A DNA stretch of 35,956 bases, from positions 1 through 35,956 of the forward strand of contig JAGRLZ010000070.1 of the NCBI GenBank assembly GCA_020441545.1. The letters are read 5' to 3'. Numbering within the stretch: position 1 is the first letter of the stretch; each line of letters begins with the position of its first letter. The notes beneath the pieces are model-generated. The model was given only the letters and a program-made list of their open reading frames with translations. It made no database searches and was not told the origin of the DNA. The translations under genes were made by a program, and so were the position numbers. This document shows positions 16,664-25,382 of this stretch, one piece after another. This DNA is from Xanthobacteraceae bacterium. GTDB taxonomy: Bacteria > Pseudomonadota > Alphaproteobacteria > Rhizobiales > Xanthobacteraceae.

Positions 16664-19567
16664 ATGGCGCGGGAAACAAAACCATCGCCGAACGCGCCGA
16701 TCGAGAAGAGTCCTGCTCCGCGCCGACAATCGCTCGTGACAGCGCGCCCGCCGTCCGATATCCGGTTCTTCATGGAGAGCGCCACGTTGCCACAGACCGC
16801 CGACGCCGAAACGTCCTTCGATCCGACGCGCATCGCGGCCGACATCGAAACGCTGGCGGACAAGTTCGGCGGCCGCGACGACGCCTTCCGCTCCGCGCTG
16901 GCGCAACTGCTGAAGGTCGAGCTGACGCGCGCGCGCGAGGCGGCGCAGGCGGTGCTGCTGAAGGACCGCCACGGCCGCCGCTGCGCCGAGCGGCTGTGCT
17001 TCGTGCAGGACGAGATCATCCGCCTGCTCTATAGCGCCGCGACCCAATACCTCTATCGCTCGCCGGTGCCGACCGGGGCCGAACGCATGGCGGTGGTGGC
17101 GACCGGCGGCTATGGCCGCGGCCTGATGGCGCCGGAGTCCGACATCGACCTGCTGTTCATCCTGCCCTACAAGCAGACCGCCTGGGGCGAGCAGGTGGCG
17201 GAAGCGATCCTGTATTGTCTCTGGGACATGGGCCTCAAGGTCGGCCACGCCACCCGCTCGGTCGACGAGTCGATCCGCCAGGCGCGCGGCGACATGACGA
17301 TCCGCACCGCGATCCTCGAGACCCGGTTCCTCACCGGCGACCAGGCGCTTTACGACGAGCTGGTGGATCGGTTCGACCGCGAGGTGGTGCAAGGCACCGC
17401 CGCCGAATTCGTCACCGCCAAGCTGGCCGAACGCGAGGAGCGGCATCGCCGCGCCGGCCAGTCGCGCTATCTGGTCGAGCCCAACGTCAAGGACGGCAAG
17501 GGGGGCCTGCGCGACCTGCACACGCTGTTCTGGATCGCGAAATACGTCTATCGGGTCCGCGGCACCGACGAACTCCTGAAGCGCGGCGTGTTCGACTCCC
17601 GGGAATACCGCACCTTCCGCCGCTGCGCCGACTTCCTGTGGTCGGTCCGCTGCAACATGCACTTCCTGACCGGCCGCCCCGAGGAACGGCTGTCGTTCGA
17701 TATCCAGCGCGAGATCGCGGTGCGGCTCGGCTATACCTCGCATCCCGGGATGCAGGACGTCGAACGCTTCATGAAGCACTACTTCCTGATCGCCAAGGAC
17801 GTCGGCGACCTCACCGCGATCCTGTGCGCCAAGCTGGAAGACCAGCAGGCCAAGCCGGAGCCGGTGTTGAGCCGGATGATGGCGCGGTTGCGGCCCGGCG
17901 TCCGCAAGCGGCGCGTGCCCGAAAGCGACGACTTCATCGTCGACAACAACCGCATCAACCTCGCCGCGCCGGACGTGTTCAAGCACGACCCCATCAACCT
18001 GATCCGGATTTTCCGGCTGGCCCAGAAGAACAACCTCGCTTTCCATCCCGACGCCATGCGCGCGGTGACACGGTCGCGGCGGCTGATCGGCGCCCAGGTG
18101 CGGGAGAATCCGGAAGCCAACCGGCTGTTCATGGAAATCCTCACCTCGAACGACGCCGAAACCGTGCTGCGCCGCATGAACGAGACCGGCGTGCTCGGCC
18201 AGTTCATCCGCGCCTTCGGCCGGATCGTGTCGATGATGCAGTTCAACATGTATCATCACTACACGGTCGACGAGCACCTGCTGCGCTGCATCGGCTTCCT
18301 GCAGGAGATCGAGCGCGGCGGCAACGAGGAGTTCGCGCTCGCCTCCGACCTGATGCGCAAGATCCGCCCCGAGAACCGGGCCGTCATCTACATCACGACG
18401 CTGTTGCACGATATCGCCAAGGGCCGCCCGGAAGATCACTCGATCGCCGGCGCCAAGGTGGCGCGGCGGCTCTGCCCGCGTCTCGGATTCAATGCCACCG
18501 ACACCGCGCTGATCGCATGGCTGATCGAGCAGCATCTCACGATGTCCACGGTGGCGCAGTCGCGCGATCTCTCCGACCGCAAGACCATCGAGAACTTCGC
18601 CGCCGTGGTGCAGTCGGTCGAGCAGATGAAGCTTCTGACCATCCTCACCACCGCCGATATCCGCGGCGTCGGCCCCGGCGTGTGGAACGGCTGGAAAGCC
18701 CAGCTTCTGCGCACGCTCTATTACGAGACCGAGCCGGTGCTGACCGGCGGCTTCTCGGAGGTCAACCGCACCCAGCGGATCGAGGCGGCGCAGGCCGAAT
18801 TCCAGGCCGCGCTCAAGGAGTGGCCGGACCAGGACCTCAATGCCTATATCGCCCGTCACTATCCCGCCTACTGGCTCAAGGTCGACCTGCCGCGCAAGCT
18901 CCGCCATGCCCGCTTTCTGAAATCCGCCGAGGAAGGCGGCCACAAGCTGGCGATCAATGTCGGCTTCGACGAGGCGCGTGGCGTGACCGAACTCACCATT
19001 CTCGCCAACGACCACCCGTGGCTGCTGTCGATCATCGCCGGCGCCTGCGCCTCGGCCGGCGCCAATATCGTCGACGCCCAGATCTACACCACGACCGACG
19101 GCCGCGCGCTCGACACCATCGCGATCTCGCGCGAATACGACCGCGACGAGGACGAAGGCCGCCGCGCCACCCGGATCGGCGACATGATCGAGCAGGTTCT
19201 CGAGGGCAAGTTGCGGCTGCCGGACGTGGTCGCCCACCGCGTCGCCAGCAAGGGCAAGCCGAAGCCGTTCGTGGTCGAGCCCGAAGTCGTCATCAACAAC
19301 CAGTGGTCGGACCGGCATACCGTCATCGAGGTCTCCGGCCTCGACCGGCCCGGCCTGCTGTATCAACTGACGACCGCGATCTCCAAGCTCGACCTCAATA
19401 TCGCCTCGGCCCACGTCTCCACCTTCGGCGAGCGGGCCCGCGACGTCTTCTACGTGACCGACCTGCTGGGCGACCAGATCACGGCGCCGACCCGGCAGGC
19501 CGCGATCAAGCGCGCGCTGATCCATCTGCTGACCGACACCACCCGGACCGTATCGCCGGCGGTCTGA
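16664..19567 (+). CDS. glnD: [Protein-PII] uridylyltransferase / uridylyl-removing enzyme
   Basis: GlnD senses glutamine and adds or removes UMP on PII proteins (GlnB/GlnK), setting nitrogen assimilation. The domain order is complete. The nucleotidyltransferase has GGYGRGLMAPESDIDLL near residues 147-163, and a GlnD-type linker follows (LVEPNVKDGKGGLRDLHTLF). The HD phosphohydrolase has LLHDIAKGRPEDHS near residue 580. Two C-terminal ACT domains start near residues 775 (LTILANDHPWLLSII) and 886 (VIEVSGLDRPGLLYQL). From 16664 the product is 967 residues; starting at the in-frame ATG at 16772 (MESATLPQ) gives 931, closer to my recollection of family length, and neither start has a strong ribosome site. 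It is divergent from the ABC importer. mutS lies upstream on the same strand. Confidence 0.96.
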   Translation: MARETKPSPNAPIEKSPAPRRQSLVTARPPSDIRFFMESATLPQTADAETSFDPTRIAADIETLADKFGGRDDAFRSALAQLLKVELTRAREAAQAVLLKDRHGRRCAERLCFVQDEIIRLLYSAATQYLYRSPVPTGAERMAVVATGGYGRGLMAPESDIDLLFILPYKQTAWGEQVAEAILYCLWDMGLKVGHATRSVDESIRQARGDMTIRTAILETRFLTGDQALYDELVDRFDREVVQGTAAEFVTAKLAEREERHRRAGQSRYLVEPNVKDGKGGLRDLHTLFWIAKYVYRVRGTDELLKRGVFDSREYRTFRRCADFLWSVRCNMHFLTGRPEERLSFDIQREIAVRLGYTSHPGMQDVERFMKHYFLIAKDVGDLTAILCAKLEDQQAKPEPVLSRMMARLRPGVRKRRVPESDDFIVDNNRINLAAPDVFKHDPINLIRIFRLAQKNNLAFHPDAMRAVTRSRRLIGAQVRENPEANRLFMEILTSNDAETVLRRMNETGVLGQFIRAFGRIVSMMQFNMYHHYTVDEHLLRCIGFLQEIERGGNEEFALASDLMRKIRPENRAVIYITTLLHDIAKGRPEDHSIAGAKVARRLCPRLGFNATDTALIAWLIEQHLTMSTVAQSRDLSDRKTIENFAAVVQSVEQMKLLTILTTADIRGVGPGVWNGWKAQLLRTLYYETEPVLTGGFSEVNRTQRIEAAQAEFQAALKEWPDQDLNAYIARHYPAYWLKVDLPRKLRHARFLKSAEEGGHKLAINVGFDEARGVTELTILANDHPWLLSIIAGACASAGANIVDAQIYTTTDGRALDTIAISREYDRDEDEGRRATRIGDMIEQVLEGKLRLPDVVAHRVASKGKPKPFVVEPEVVINNQWSDRHTVIEVSGLDRPGLLYQLTTAISKLDLNIASAHVSTFGERARDVFYVTDLLGDQITAPTRQAAIKRALIHLLTDTTRTVSPAV

Positions 19568-19589
19568 CCGCGCGCCTTGCGAAAACGGA

Positions 19590-20117
19590 TCAGGCTTCGA
19601 TCGCGACGCCTTCATGGGCCAGCAGCCAGCGCTTGCGGGCGAGCCCGCCGCCATATCCGGTCAGCGCGCCATTGGACCCGATCACCCGATGGCACGGCAC
19701 CACCACGCTGATCGGATTGGCGCCGTTGGCGTGACCGACGGCGCGCACGGCGGTCGGCCGACCGATCCCTCGCGCCAAGGCGGCGTAGCTGGTGGTGGTG
19801 CCGCCGGGAATCCGCCGAAGGGCCGACCAGACGCTGCGCTGGAACGGCGTGCCGGCCAGCCGGCAGTCGATCGCCTGCGGCGCCGCGATGTCGCCGGCGA
19901 AATACGCCTCCAGCGCCGCGGCCAGGGCCCGCGGCGCGCAGCCTTCCCGCAGGCTGACCTTGCCGAACTGCTGACGCATCAGGCGCGCCATCCGCGCCTC
20001 GAAATCAGCCCAGTCCAGCGCGCATAGGCGGCCGGCGGCGTCGGTGACCAGCAGGGCCTCGCCGATCGGCGTGCGCAGCCGGCCGAGATGGAACGTTTCA
20101 GGACCGCCCGCCATCAT
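19590..20117 (-). CDS. ogt: Methylated-DNA-[protein]-cysteine S-methyltransferase (Ogt/MGMT)
   Basis: A suicide repair protein that transfers alkyl groups from O6-alkylguanine (and O4-alkylthymine) to its own cysteine. The 175-residue product shows the acceptor motif [10 protein letters not shown] with Cys142, the preceding helix-turn-helix ([22 protein letters not shown]) with its arginine finger, and the trailing [16 protein letters not shown]. It has no Ada-type N-terminal Zn domain, so it is a stand-alone Ogt. The start at 20117 (two adjacent ATGs) is chosen because the longer upstream frame is not conserved and GGACGAG lies about six bases upstream. It is convergent with glnD. Confidence 0.94.
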   Translation of the reverse strand: MMAGGPETFHLGRLRTPIGEALLVTDAAGRLCALDWADFEARMARLMRQQFGKVSLREGCAPRALAAALEAYFAGDIAAPQAIDCRLAGTPFQRSVWSALRRIPGGTTTSYAALARGIGRPTAVRAVGHANGANPISVVVPCHRVIGSNGALTGYGGGLARKRWLLAHEGVAIEA

Positions 20118-20185
20118 GCATTCTCGTCCGACGGTTGCATGATAGGATGGCGCCGTTGCGGATCGATCCGGCAAGGGAGCCCTCG

Positions 20186-20551
20186 ATGACTTTGATCGCC
20201 AATGGACTGGTGGTGCTGGTTGCCATCCTGCATCTCTATTTTCTCGCGCTGGAAATGTTTCTCTGGACCCGGCCGCTCGGCCTGAAGACATTCGGCAACT
20301 CGCCGGAGAAAGCCCAAGACTCCGCGGTGCTGGCGGCCAATCAGGGACTTTACAACGGCTTCCTCGCTATCGGCCTGTTCTGGGGGCTGATCCACCCGAA
20401 TCCCGCCTTCGGTTTCCAGATCAAGACATTCTTCCTGCTCTGCGTGATCGCCGCCGGGCTCTATGGCGCTGCGTCGGTGAGCCGCCGCATCCTCTATGTC
20501 CAGGCGGCTCCCGCCGTGCTGGCGCTGCTGCTGCTCTGGCTCGGCCAGTGA
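20186..20551 (+). CDS. DUF1304 family membrane protein
   Basis: A 121-residue integral membrane protein with about four hydrophobic helices: residues 4-22, 50-66, 73-92 and 97-119. It has the family-typical early segment [13 protein letters not shown] and the [16 protein letters not shown] stretch. No biochemical role is established for DUF1304 to my knowledge. The start at 20186 ([10 protein letters not shown]) has AGGGAG a few bases upstream and is better than an upstream ATG at 20135. It is divergent from ogt with a 68-base gap, so the two may share a control region. Confidence 0.88.
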   Translation: MTLIANGLVVLVAILHLYFLALEMFLWTRPLGLKTFGNSPEKAQDSAVLAANQGLYNGFLAIGLFWGLIHPNPAFGFQIKTFFLLCVIAAGLYGAASVSRRILYVQAAPAVLALLLLWLGQ

Positions 20552-20635
20552 TACGATCCTGACATCTGCATCCCGTTGCCGCGGGCATCCCTGCAAATGC
20601 CGGGACCAAAGGACCACCAGCAACACCAAGGCTTT

Positions 20636-20710
20636 AGTGGCGTTCTGGATTTGACATGCGCTTGTCGGGCAAGCAGCCAGGCGGGTCGCGAATGTCAAAT
20701 CCACGCCACT
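20636..20710. repeat. 75-bp imperfect inverted repeat (hairpin element)
   Basis: The two arms are AGTGGCG plus GGATTTGACAT (20636-20642, 20647-20657) and ATGTCAAATCC plus CGCCACT (20692-20702, 20704-20710). They pair perfectly except for a TTCT versus A bulge. The 34-base loop contains its own small stem (GCTTG...CAAGC). It has no ORF and no T-tract. It looks like a member of a dispersed palindromic repeat family or a very small non-autonomous element. It lies in the 409-base gene-free stretch 20552-20960. Confidence 0.6.
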
Positions 20711-20713
20711 GGA

Positions 20714-20750
20714 GCATGATCCCGTAAAGTGGCATGATTCCATAAAGCGG
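20714..20750. repeat. Degenerate GCATGATC repeat arranged as an 18-bp tandem
   Basis: GCATGATCCCGTAAAGTG is followed immediately by GCATGATTCCATAAAGCG, an imperfect 18-bp tandem with three differences. The unit resembles one arm of the palindromic repeat seen intact at 25338-25382, but the opposite arm is missing. It directly abuts the hairpin element ending at 20710. The remainder of the gap to 20960 holds only a GC-rich hairpin. Confidence 0.45.
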
Positions 20751-20872
20751 AAGCAGCCCGGATCGGGCCTTCGCGGGCCGGACGCATGCGGGACGCGCGG
20801 CAAACTTCCGCTCCCATGCGCCAGACCGCACCTTGCATTGCCGAAGCCCGTCCGTCAGTATCCCGGACGGCA

Positions 20873-20898
20873 CCCGGCGGGCCTGAAAGCCCGCCGGG
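20873..20898 (+). other. GC-rich hairpin in the upstream region of the binding-protein gene
   Basis: A perfect 10-bp stem CCCGGCGGGC / GCCCGCCGGG closes a CTGAAA loop, 62 bases before the start codon at 20961. There is no T-tract after it on either strand, so it is not a good intrinsic terminator; it could be an mRNA leader structure or the end of the upstream DUF1304 transcript. Confidence 0.4.
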
Positions 20899-20960
20899 AC
20901 AACGATGCCTTTCGCAACAAACCTTCCGCAACATAAAAGCATCATGAGGGATGAAAACGA

Positions 20961-22184
20961 ATGAGGGATAATCTTTTTGGCCTGGCCGCGGTATCGACGA
21001 TCGCGGTAGCGCTCTCGGTGGGCGCCGCTCACGCTCAGAAGAAATACGATACGGGCGCGACCGATACCGAGATCAAGATCGGTGCGACCGCACCTTTCAG
21101 CGGTCCGGCGTCGTCTTACGCGACCATCGGCAAGACCCACTCCGCCTATTTCAAGATGATCAACGATCAGGGCGGCATCAACGGCCGCAAGATCAATTTC
21201 ATCCAGTACGACGACGCCTACAGCCCGCCGAAGACGGTGGAGCAGGTCCGCAAGCTGGTCGAGAGCGACGAAGTGCTGCTGACGTTCCAGATCATCGGCA
21301 CCCCGCCCAACTCCGCCGTCCAGAAGTACCTCAACATCAAGAAGGTGCCGCAGCTGTTCGCCGCCACCGGCGCCTCGCGCTTTTCCGATCCGAAGCGCTA
21401 TCCCTGGACAATGGGCTTCAATCCCAACTACCAGTCGGAAGGGCGTATCTACGGCAAGTATATCCTGACCAACTACCCGAACGCCAAGATCGGCATCCTG
21501 TATCAGAACGACGACCTCGGCCGCGACTATGTGACCGGCATCAAGGCGGCCCTCGGCGACAAGGCCAAGACCATGATCGTCGCCGAAACCTCCTACGAGC
21601 TGACCGATCCCACGATCGACTCCCAGATCGTCAAGATCAAGTCGGCGGGCGCGGACCTGCTCTATGATGCGTCGACTCCGAAATTCGCGGCACAGGCGAT
21701 CAAGAAGATCGCCGACCTCGGATGGAAGCCGGTTCATATCCTCGACATCAACGCGACCTCGGTGGGTGCGGTGATGAAGCCGGCCGGCCTCGAGAACTCC
21801 AAGGGCATCATCAGCACCAACTACGGCAAGGATCCGCTCGATCCCAGCTGGAAGGACGACCCGGGCATGAAGAAGTACTTCGAGTTCATGGCGAAGTACT
21901 ATCCCGACGGCGACAAGGACTCGAGCTTCAACTCCTACGCCTATTCGACCGCCGAGCTTCTCGTGCATATCCTCAAGGCGTGCGGTGACGATCTTACCCG
22001 CAAGAACGTCATGAAGCAGGCCACCAGCCTGAAGGATTTCCAGGGAACGCTGTCGCTGCCGGGCATCCTCAACAACACCTCGCCGACCGACTATCGCGTC
22101 AACAAGCAGTTGCGCATGATGAAGTTCGACGGCACGCGCTGGCAGCTGTTCGGCCCGATCATCACCGACGACGCCAAGAGCTGA
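20961..22184 (+). CDS. Branched-chain amino acid-type ABC transporter substrate-binding protein (orphan)
   Basis: A periplasmic type I solute-binding protein of the LivK/Peripla_BP_6 family, 407 residues. It has a Sec signal peptide (cleavage predicted near AHA-QKK, residues 24-26). The mature protein opens with IKIGATAPFSGPASSYATIG, contains GGINGRKINFIQYDDAYSPP and ends with a DGTRWQLFGPII segment seen in rhizobial paralogues that bind aromatic or organic acids as well as amino acids. The start is ATG at 20961, with GAGGG about 12 bases upstream. No livHMGF genes follow; a strong terminator ends the unit, so it is a monocistronic orphan receptor that must use permeases encoded elsewhere. 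The ligand is unknown. Confidence 0.92.
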   Translation: MRDNLFGLAAVSTIAVALSVGAAHAQKKYDTGATDTEIKIGATAPFSGPASSYATIGKTHSAYFKMINDQGGINGRKINFIQYDDAYSPPKTVEQVRKLVESDEVLLTFQIIGTPPNSAVQKYLNIKKVPQLFAATGASRFSDPKRYPWTMGFNPNYQSEGRIYGKYILTNYPNAKIGILYQNDDLGRDYVTGIKAALGDKAKTMIVAETSYELTDPTIDSQIVKIKSAGADLLYDASTPKFAAQAIKKIADLGWKPVHILDINATSVGAVMKPAGLENSKGIISTNYGKDPLDPSWKDDPGMKKYFEFMAKYYPDGDKDSSFNSYAYSTAELLVHILKACGDDLTRKNVMKQATSLKDFQGTLSLPGILNNTSPTDYRVNKQLRMMKFDGTRWQLFGPIITDDAKS

Positions 22185-22212
22185 TCCGAAAGCGTCCATC
22201 GACTGAAACAGG

Positions 22213-22253
22213 CCGGCGCCGCATCGTCACGGATGCGGCGCCGGTCTTTTTTT
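22213..22253 (+). terminator. Intrinsic terminator of the orphan binding-protein gene
   Basis: A perfect 13-bp stem CCGGCGCCGCATC (22213-22225) / GATGCGGCGCCGG (22232-22244) with a six-base loop is followed by TC and seven T residues. It lies 28 bases after the stop codon at 22184. Confidence 0.95.
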
Positions 22254-22319
22254 GTCATCCGCCTGGCCCGCCGCCGCATCCGGCGGGGTCAAGCGAGACG
22301 AGGGTCCGACCCAACGGCC

Positions 22320-22418
22320 TCGAATCGGACCCGCCGTTTATCGTTTTGTGCGCGCATGATCTTTTGCGACCCGAAGGGCCCGCGCGGCGCAAACCACTCC
22401 CAGTTTTCGGGATCATGC
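22320..22418 (+). repeat. GCATGATC palindromic repeat, copy A (long form, variant interior)
   Basis: A flank TCGAATCGGACCCGCCGTTT leads into terminal inverted repeats GCATGATC (22354-22361) and GATCATGC (22411-22418). The interior differs from copy B by a GC-rich insertion but keeps TTTTCGG next to the right arm. It lies in the 339-base gene-free region between the terminator and the penicillin-binding protein gene. I see no ORF in that region; 22419-22523 is otherwise featureless. Confidence 0.7.
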
Positions 22419-22523
22419 CCTAACCCCTCTGATTTTCTTCGTCTTTTCGCCAATTCGGGGCGGCCGCGTCAACCTCCGTTTTACGCGCTCTTAAACCCCG
22501 GCCGATACGCTCCGCACAACTGA

Positions 22524-24743
22524 ATGACGGAGACGGTCGGGCACATGGCATCGGGGAAGAAGAAAAAGAGCAGCAGCCGCAAGGAGCCGCAATTCGCGCC
22601 TCGCGCCTCGCTGTCCGATCTTCGCCTCAACCTGCAGGACCGCATCGCGATCGGCGGCGATGCGCCGAGGAAGCCTGCCGCGAGGCGCGAGGCGTCGTCC
22701 GGGGGCCCGCGCGGCAAATCCGGCGCAAGAAAGCCGCGCAAGCGGCGTGGCACAGGCAGCCTGCGGCGCGGGCTCTACCGTACCTTCTACTGGGGCGCGG
22801 TGCTGGGCCTGTGGGCGGCGATCGCCGTGGTCGGCGTGGTGATCTATGTCGGCGCGCATCTGCCGCCGATCCAGTCGCTCGAGATTCCGAAGCGGCCGCC
22901 GACGATCCAGATCGTCGGCCTCGACGGCACCGTGCTGGCGACGCGCGGCGAGATGGCCGGCGCCAATGTCGCGCTGAAGGAGTTGCCGCCCTACCTGCCG
23001 AAAGCCTTCATCGCCATCGAGGACCGCCGATTCTATTCGCATTACGGAATCGATCCGCTCGGCATCGCCCGCGCCGCCATCGCCAACGTCCTGCATCGCG
23101 GCGTCTCCCAGGGCGGCTCGACGCTGACGCAGCAGCTGGCGAAGAACCTGTTCCTGACCCAGGAGCGCACCCTGCAACGCAAGCTGCAGGAGGCCGAACT
23201 CGCCTTCTGGCTCGAGCGGAAACTGAGCAAGAACCAGATTCTCGAACTCTATCTCAACCGCGTCTATTTCGGCTCCGGCGCCTACGGCGTCGAAGCCGCG
23301 GCACAGAAATATTTCGGCAAGTCGGCCCGCCGCGTCACCCTGGCCGAAGCCGCGATGCTTGCCGGCCTCGTCAAGTCGCCGTCGCGGCTGGCGCCGAACC
23401 GCAACCCGGCCGGCGCCGAGAAACGCGCCCGGACCGTGCTCGCGGCAATGGCCGACGCCGACTTCATCACCGAGAAGCAGGCGCGGGCCGCGATCGCGCA
23501 TCCGTCCTATGCCGTCAAGCCGACCGGCGCCGGCACCATCAATTACGTCGCCGACTGGATCGCGGAGGTGCTGGACGACCTCATCGGCCAGATCGACCAG
23601 AACATCACGGTCGAAACCACGATCGACCCGCGATTGCAGCGCGCGGCCGAAGCCGACGTGATCGATGAACTCGCCGCCAAGAGCGTCAAGTTCAATGTCT
23701 CGCAAGGGGCACTGGTGGCGATGACGCCGAACGGCGCCGTCCGCGCCATGGTCGGCGGCCGCAACTACGGCGACAGCCAGTTCAATCGCGCGGTGACGGC
23801 GAAGCGCCAGCCCGGCTCGGCGTTCAAGCCGTTCGTCTACCTGACCGCGATCGAATCCGGGCTGACGCCCGACACCATCCGCCAGGACGCGCCGCTGGAT
23901 ATCAAGGGCTGGCGGCCCGAGAACTACTCCCACGAATATTTCGGCAGCGTCACCCTGACCCAGGCGCTGGCGATGTCGCTCAATACGGTTGCGGTGCGGC
24001 TCGGCCTCGAGGTCGGCCCCAGGAACGTGGTGCGCACCGCCCACCGCCTCGGCATCGCCTCCAGGCTCGACGCCAATCCCTCGATCGCGCTCGGCACGTC
24101 GGAAGTGTCGCTGCTCGAACTGGTCGGCGCCTATGCCCCGTTCGCCAATGGCGGCCGCGCCGTCTCGCCTCACGTGATTACCCGGATCCGCGCCGCCAAC
24201 GGCAAGGTGCTGTATCGGCGCCCGCCCGATCCGGCCAACCAGGCGATCGCGCCCCGCGATGTCGCGATGATGAACACGATGATGCGCCAGACCCTGATCA
24301 GCGGCACCGCGCGCAAGGCCGATCTCCCGGGCTGGATGGCGGCCGGCAAGACCGGCACCAGCCAGGAGTTCCGCGATGCCTGGTTCATCGGCTACACCGC
24401 GAAACTCGTCACCGGCGTCTGGCTCGGCAACGACGACAACTCGCCGACCCGCAAGGCGACCGGCGGCGGCCTGCCGGTGGAGATCTGGACGCGCTTCATG
24501 CGCACCGCACTGCAGGGCGTGCCGGTGGCCGCCCTGCCGCTCGCGACCGGCGCGCCGTCCCCGTTCGCCGGCGGAACCACCACGCTGGTGCAGGCCGGCG
24601 CCACCCCGCCCGCCGCGCCGGCGACGACCGGAATGGCGCCGCGGCCCGCGCCCGCGCCATCCCGCAATTCGTCGCGTCCCGAGGCCGCCCGCGGCCTCGG
24701 CCTCGACGGCTGGCTGACGGACCGCCTGTTCGGCAGGCACTGA
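22524..24743 (+). CDS. Class A penicillin-binding protein (PBP1A-type, bifunctional transglycosylase/transpeptidase)
   Basis: A bifunctional peptidoglycan synthase anchored in the inner membrane, 739 residues. It has a basic Lys/Arg-rich cytoplasmic tail (residues 1-80) and one TM helix (about 87-110, GAVLGLWAAIAVVGVVIYV). The GT51 domain shows EDRRFYSHYGID near residue 165 and GGSTLTQQLAKN. The transpeptidase domain shows the nucleophile Ser in PGSAFKPF near residue 430, SLNTVAV near 482 and KTGTSQ near 609. A Pro/Ala-rich linker precedes the C-terminal GWLTDRLFGRH. All active-site motifs are intact. The start at 22524 has no good ribosome site; the next in-frame ATG at 22545 has GGAG 12 bases upstream and is an alternative. 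Confidence 0.95.
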   Translation: MTETVGHMASGKKKKSSSRKEPQFAPRASLSDLRLNLQDRIAIGGDAPRKPAARREASSGGPRGKSGARKPRKRRGTGSLRRGLYRTFYWGAVLGLWAAIAVVGVVIYVGAHLPPIQSLEIPKRPPTIQIVGLDGTVLATRGEMAGANVALKELPPYLPKAFIAIEDRRFYSHYGIDPLGIARAAIANVLHRGVSQGGSTLTQQLAKNLFLTQERTLQRKLQEAELAFWLERKLSKNQILELYLNRVYFGSGAYGVEAAAQKYFGKSARRVTLAEAAMLAGLVKSPSRLAPNRNPAGAEKRARTVLAAMADADFITEKQARAAIAHPSYAVKPTGAGTINYVADWIAEVLDDLIGQIDQNITVETTIDPRLQRAAEADVIDELAAKSVKFNVSQGALVAMTPNGAVRAMVGGRNYGDSQFNRAVTAKRQPGSAFKPFVYLTAIESGLTPDTIRQDAPLDIKGWRPENYSHEYFGSVTLTQALAMSLNTVAVRLGLEVGPRNVVRTAHRLGIASRLDANPSIALGTSEVSLLELVGAYAPFANGGRAVSPHVITRIRAANGKVLYRRPPDPANQAIAPRDVAMMNTMMRQTLISGTARKADLPGWMAAGKTGTSQEFRDAWFIGYTAKLVTGVWLGNDDNSPTRKATGGGLPVEIWTRFMRTALQGVPVAALPLATGAPSPFAGGTTTLVQAGATPPAAPATTGMAPRPAPAPSRNSSRPEAARGLGLDGWLTDRLFGRH

Positions 24744-24761
24744 TCGCGCGGCAACCGCTTC

Positions 24762-25271
24762 TTATGCCTGCCGCTGGCGCATCAGATCGTCGAGATCGAG
24801 TTTCCGCGTGAACATCGCCAGTGATCCATCGGCGTTGCGCGGCCACATCGCCGCCGGGCGATCGCAGTAAAGCTCGACGCCATTTTCATCGGGGTCGCGG
24901 AGATAGAGCGCCTCGCTGACGCCGTGATCGCTGGCGCCATCGAGCGGAATGCCGGCCTGCGTCACACGATGAAGCGCATCGGCCAGCGCGGCGCGGCTCG
25001 GATAGAGGATCGCGGTGTGGAACAGGCCGGTCGCGCCGGGCGGCGGCGGTTTGCCGCCCCGGCTCTCCCAGGTGTTGAGGCCGATATGGTGGTGATAACC
25101 GCCGGCCGAAATGAACGCCGCCTGGTCGCCATAGCGCTGCATCACCTGAAAGCCGAGCACCCCGCAATAGAAGCCGAGCGCACGGTCCAGATCGGCGACC
25201 TTGAGATGGACGTGGCCGACGCGCGTGCCGGCCTCGACAGGTGTCGTCGCGCAACCGCGAACGTCAGGCAT
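24762..25271 (-). CDS. VOC-superfamily (glyoxalase/bleomycin-resistance/extradiol dioxygenase) protein
   Basis: A 169-residue protein with two beta-alpha-beta-beta-beta modules, like a single CatE-type VOC domain. The likely metal ligands are in VGHVHLKVAD (first His), LFHTAILYP (second His) and NGVELYCDRP (Glu), the usual arrangement for Fe(II) or Mn(II) in this superfamily. The family covers ring-cleaving dioxygenases, glyoxalases and resistance proteins, and the substrate cannot be fixed. The start at 25271 has GGAG about eight bases upstream. It shares orientation with the carboxymuconolactone-decarboxylase-like gene 105 bases upstream, with a palindromic repeat between them. Confidence 0.88.
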   Translation of the reverse strand: MPDVRGCATTPVEAGTRVGHVHLKVADLDRALGFYCGVLGFQVMQRYGDQAAFISAGGYHHHIGLNTWESRGGKPPPPGATGLFHTAILYPSRAALADALHRVTQAGIPLDGASDHGVSEALYLRDPDENGVELYCDRPAAMWPRNADGSLAMFTRKLDLDDLMRQRQA

Positions 25272-25303
25272 CGCGCTACTCCGTCAGGGTCATATCCACC
25301 TAC

Positions 25304-25382
25304 GTCGAATCAGACCCGCCGTTTGTCTTTCGTTTGAGCATGATCTTTTCCGAAAACCGGTTTCCACTTTTCGGGATCATGC
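25304..25382 (+). repeat. GCATGATC palindromic repeat, copy B (best-preserved)
   Basis: GCATGATC (25338-25345) and GATCATGC (25375-25382) are terminal inverted repeats enclosing an inner CCGAAAA...TTTTCGG pair around CCGGTTTCCAC. Upstream is the same flank as in copy A (GTCGAATCAGACCCGCCGTT). The right arm overlaps the last codon and TGA stop of the gene ending at 25377. Confidence 0.8.

Noticed and set aside
16526-19654. A very long minus-strand open frame continuous with the binding-protein gene and running antisense through glnD
   Set aside because: The frame is a high-GC shadow of glnD; only the part from 16525 downward has a signal peptide, ribosome site and family motifs, and the antisense part is low-complexity Arg/Asp/Gly/Leu sequence.
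22491-24740. 749-codon minus-strand open frame opposite the penicillin-binding protein gene
   Set aside because: The sense strand encodes an intact PBP1A with all active-site motifs; the antisense product is compositionally biased and unrelated to any family I know.
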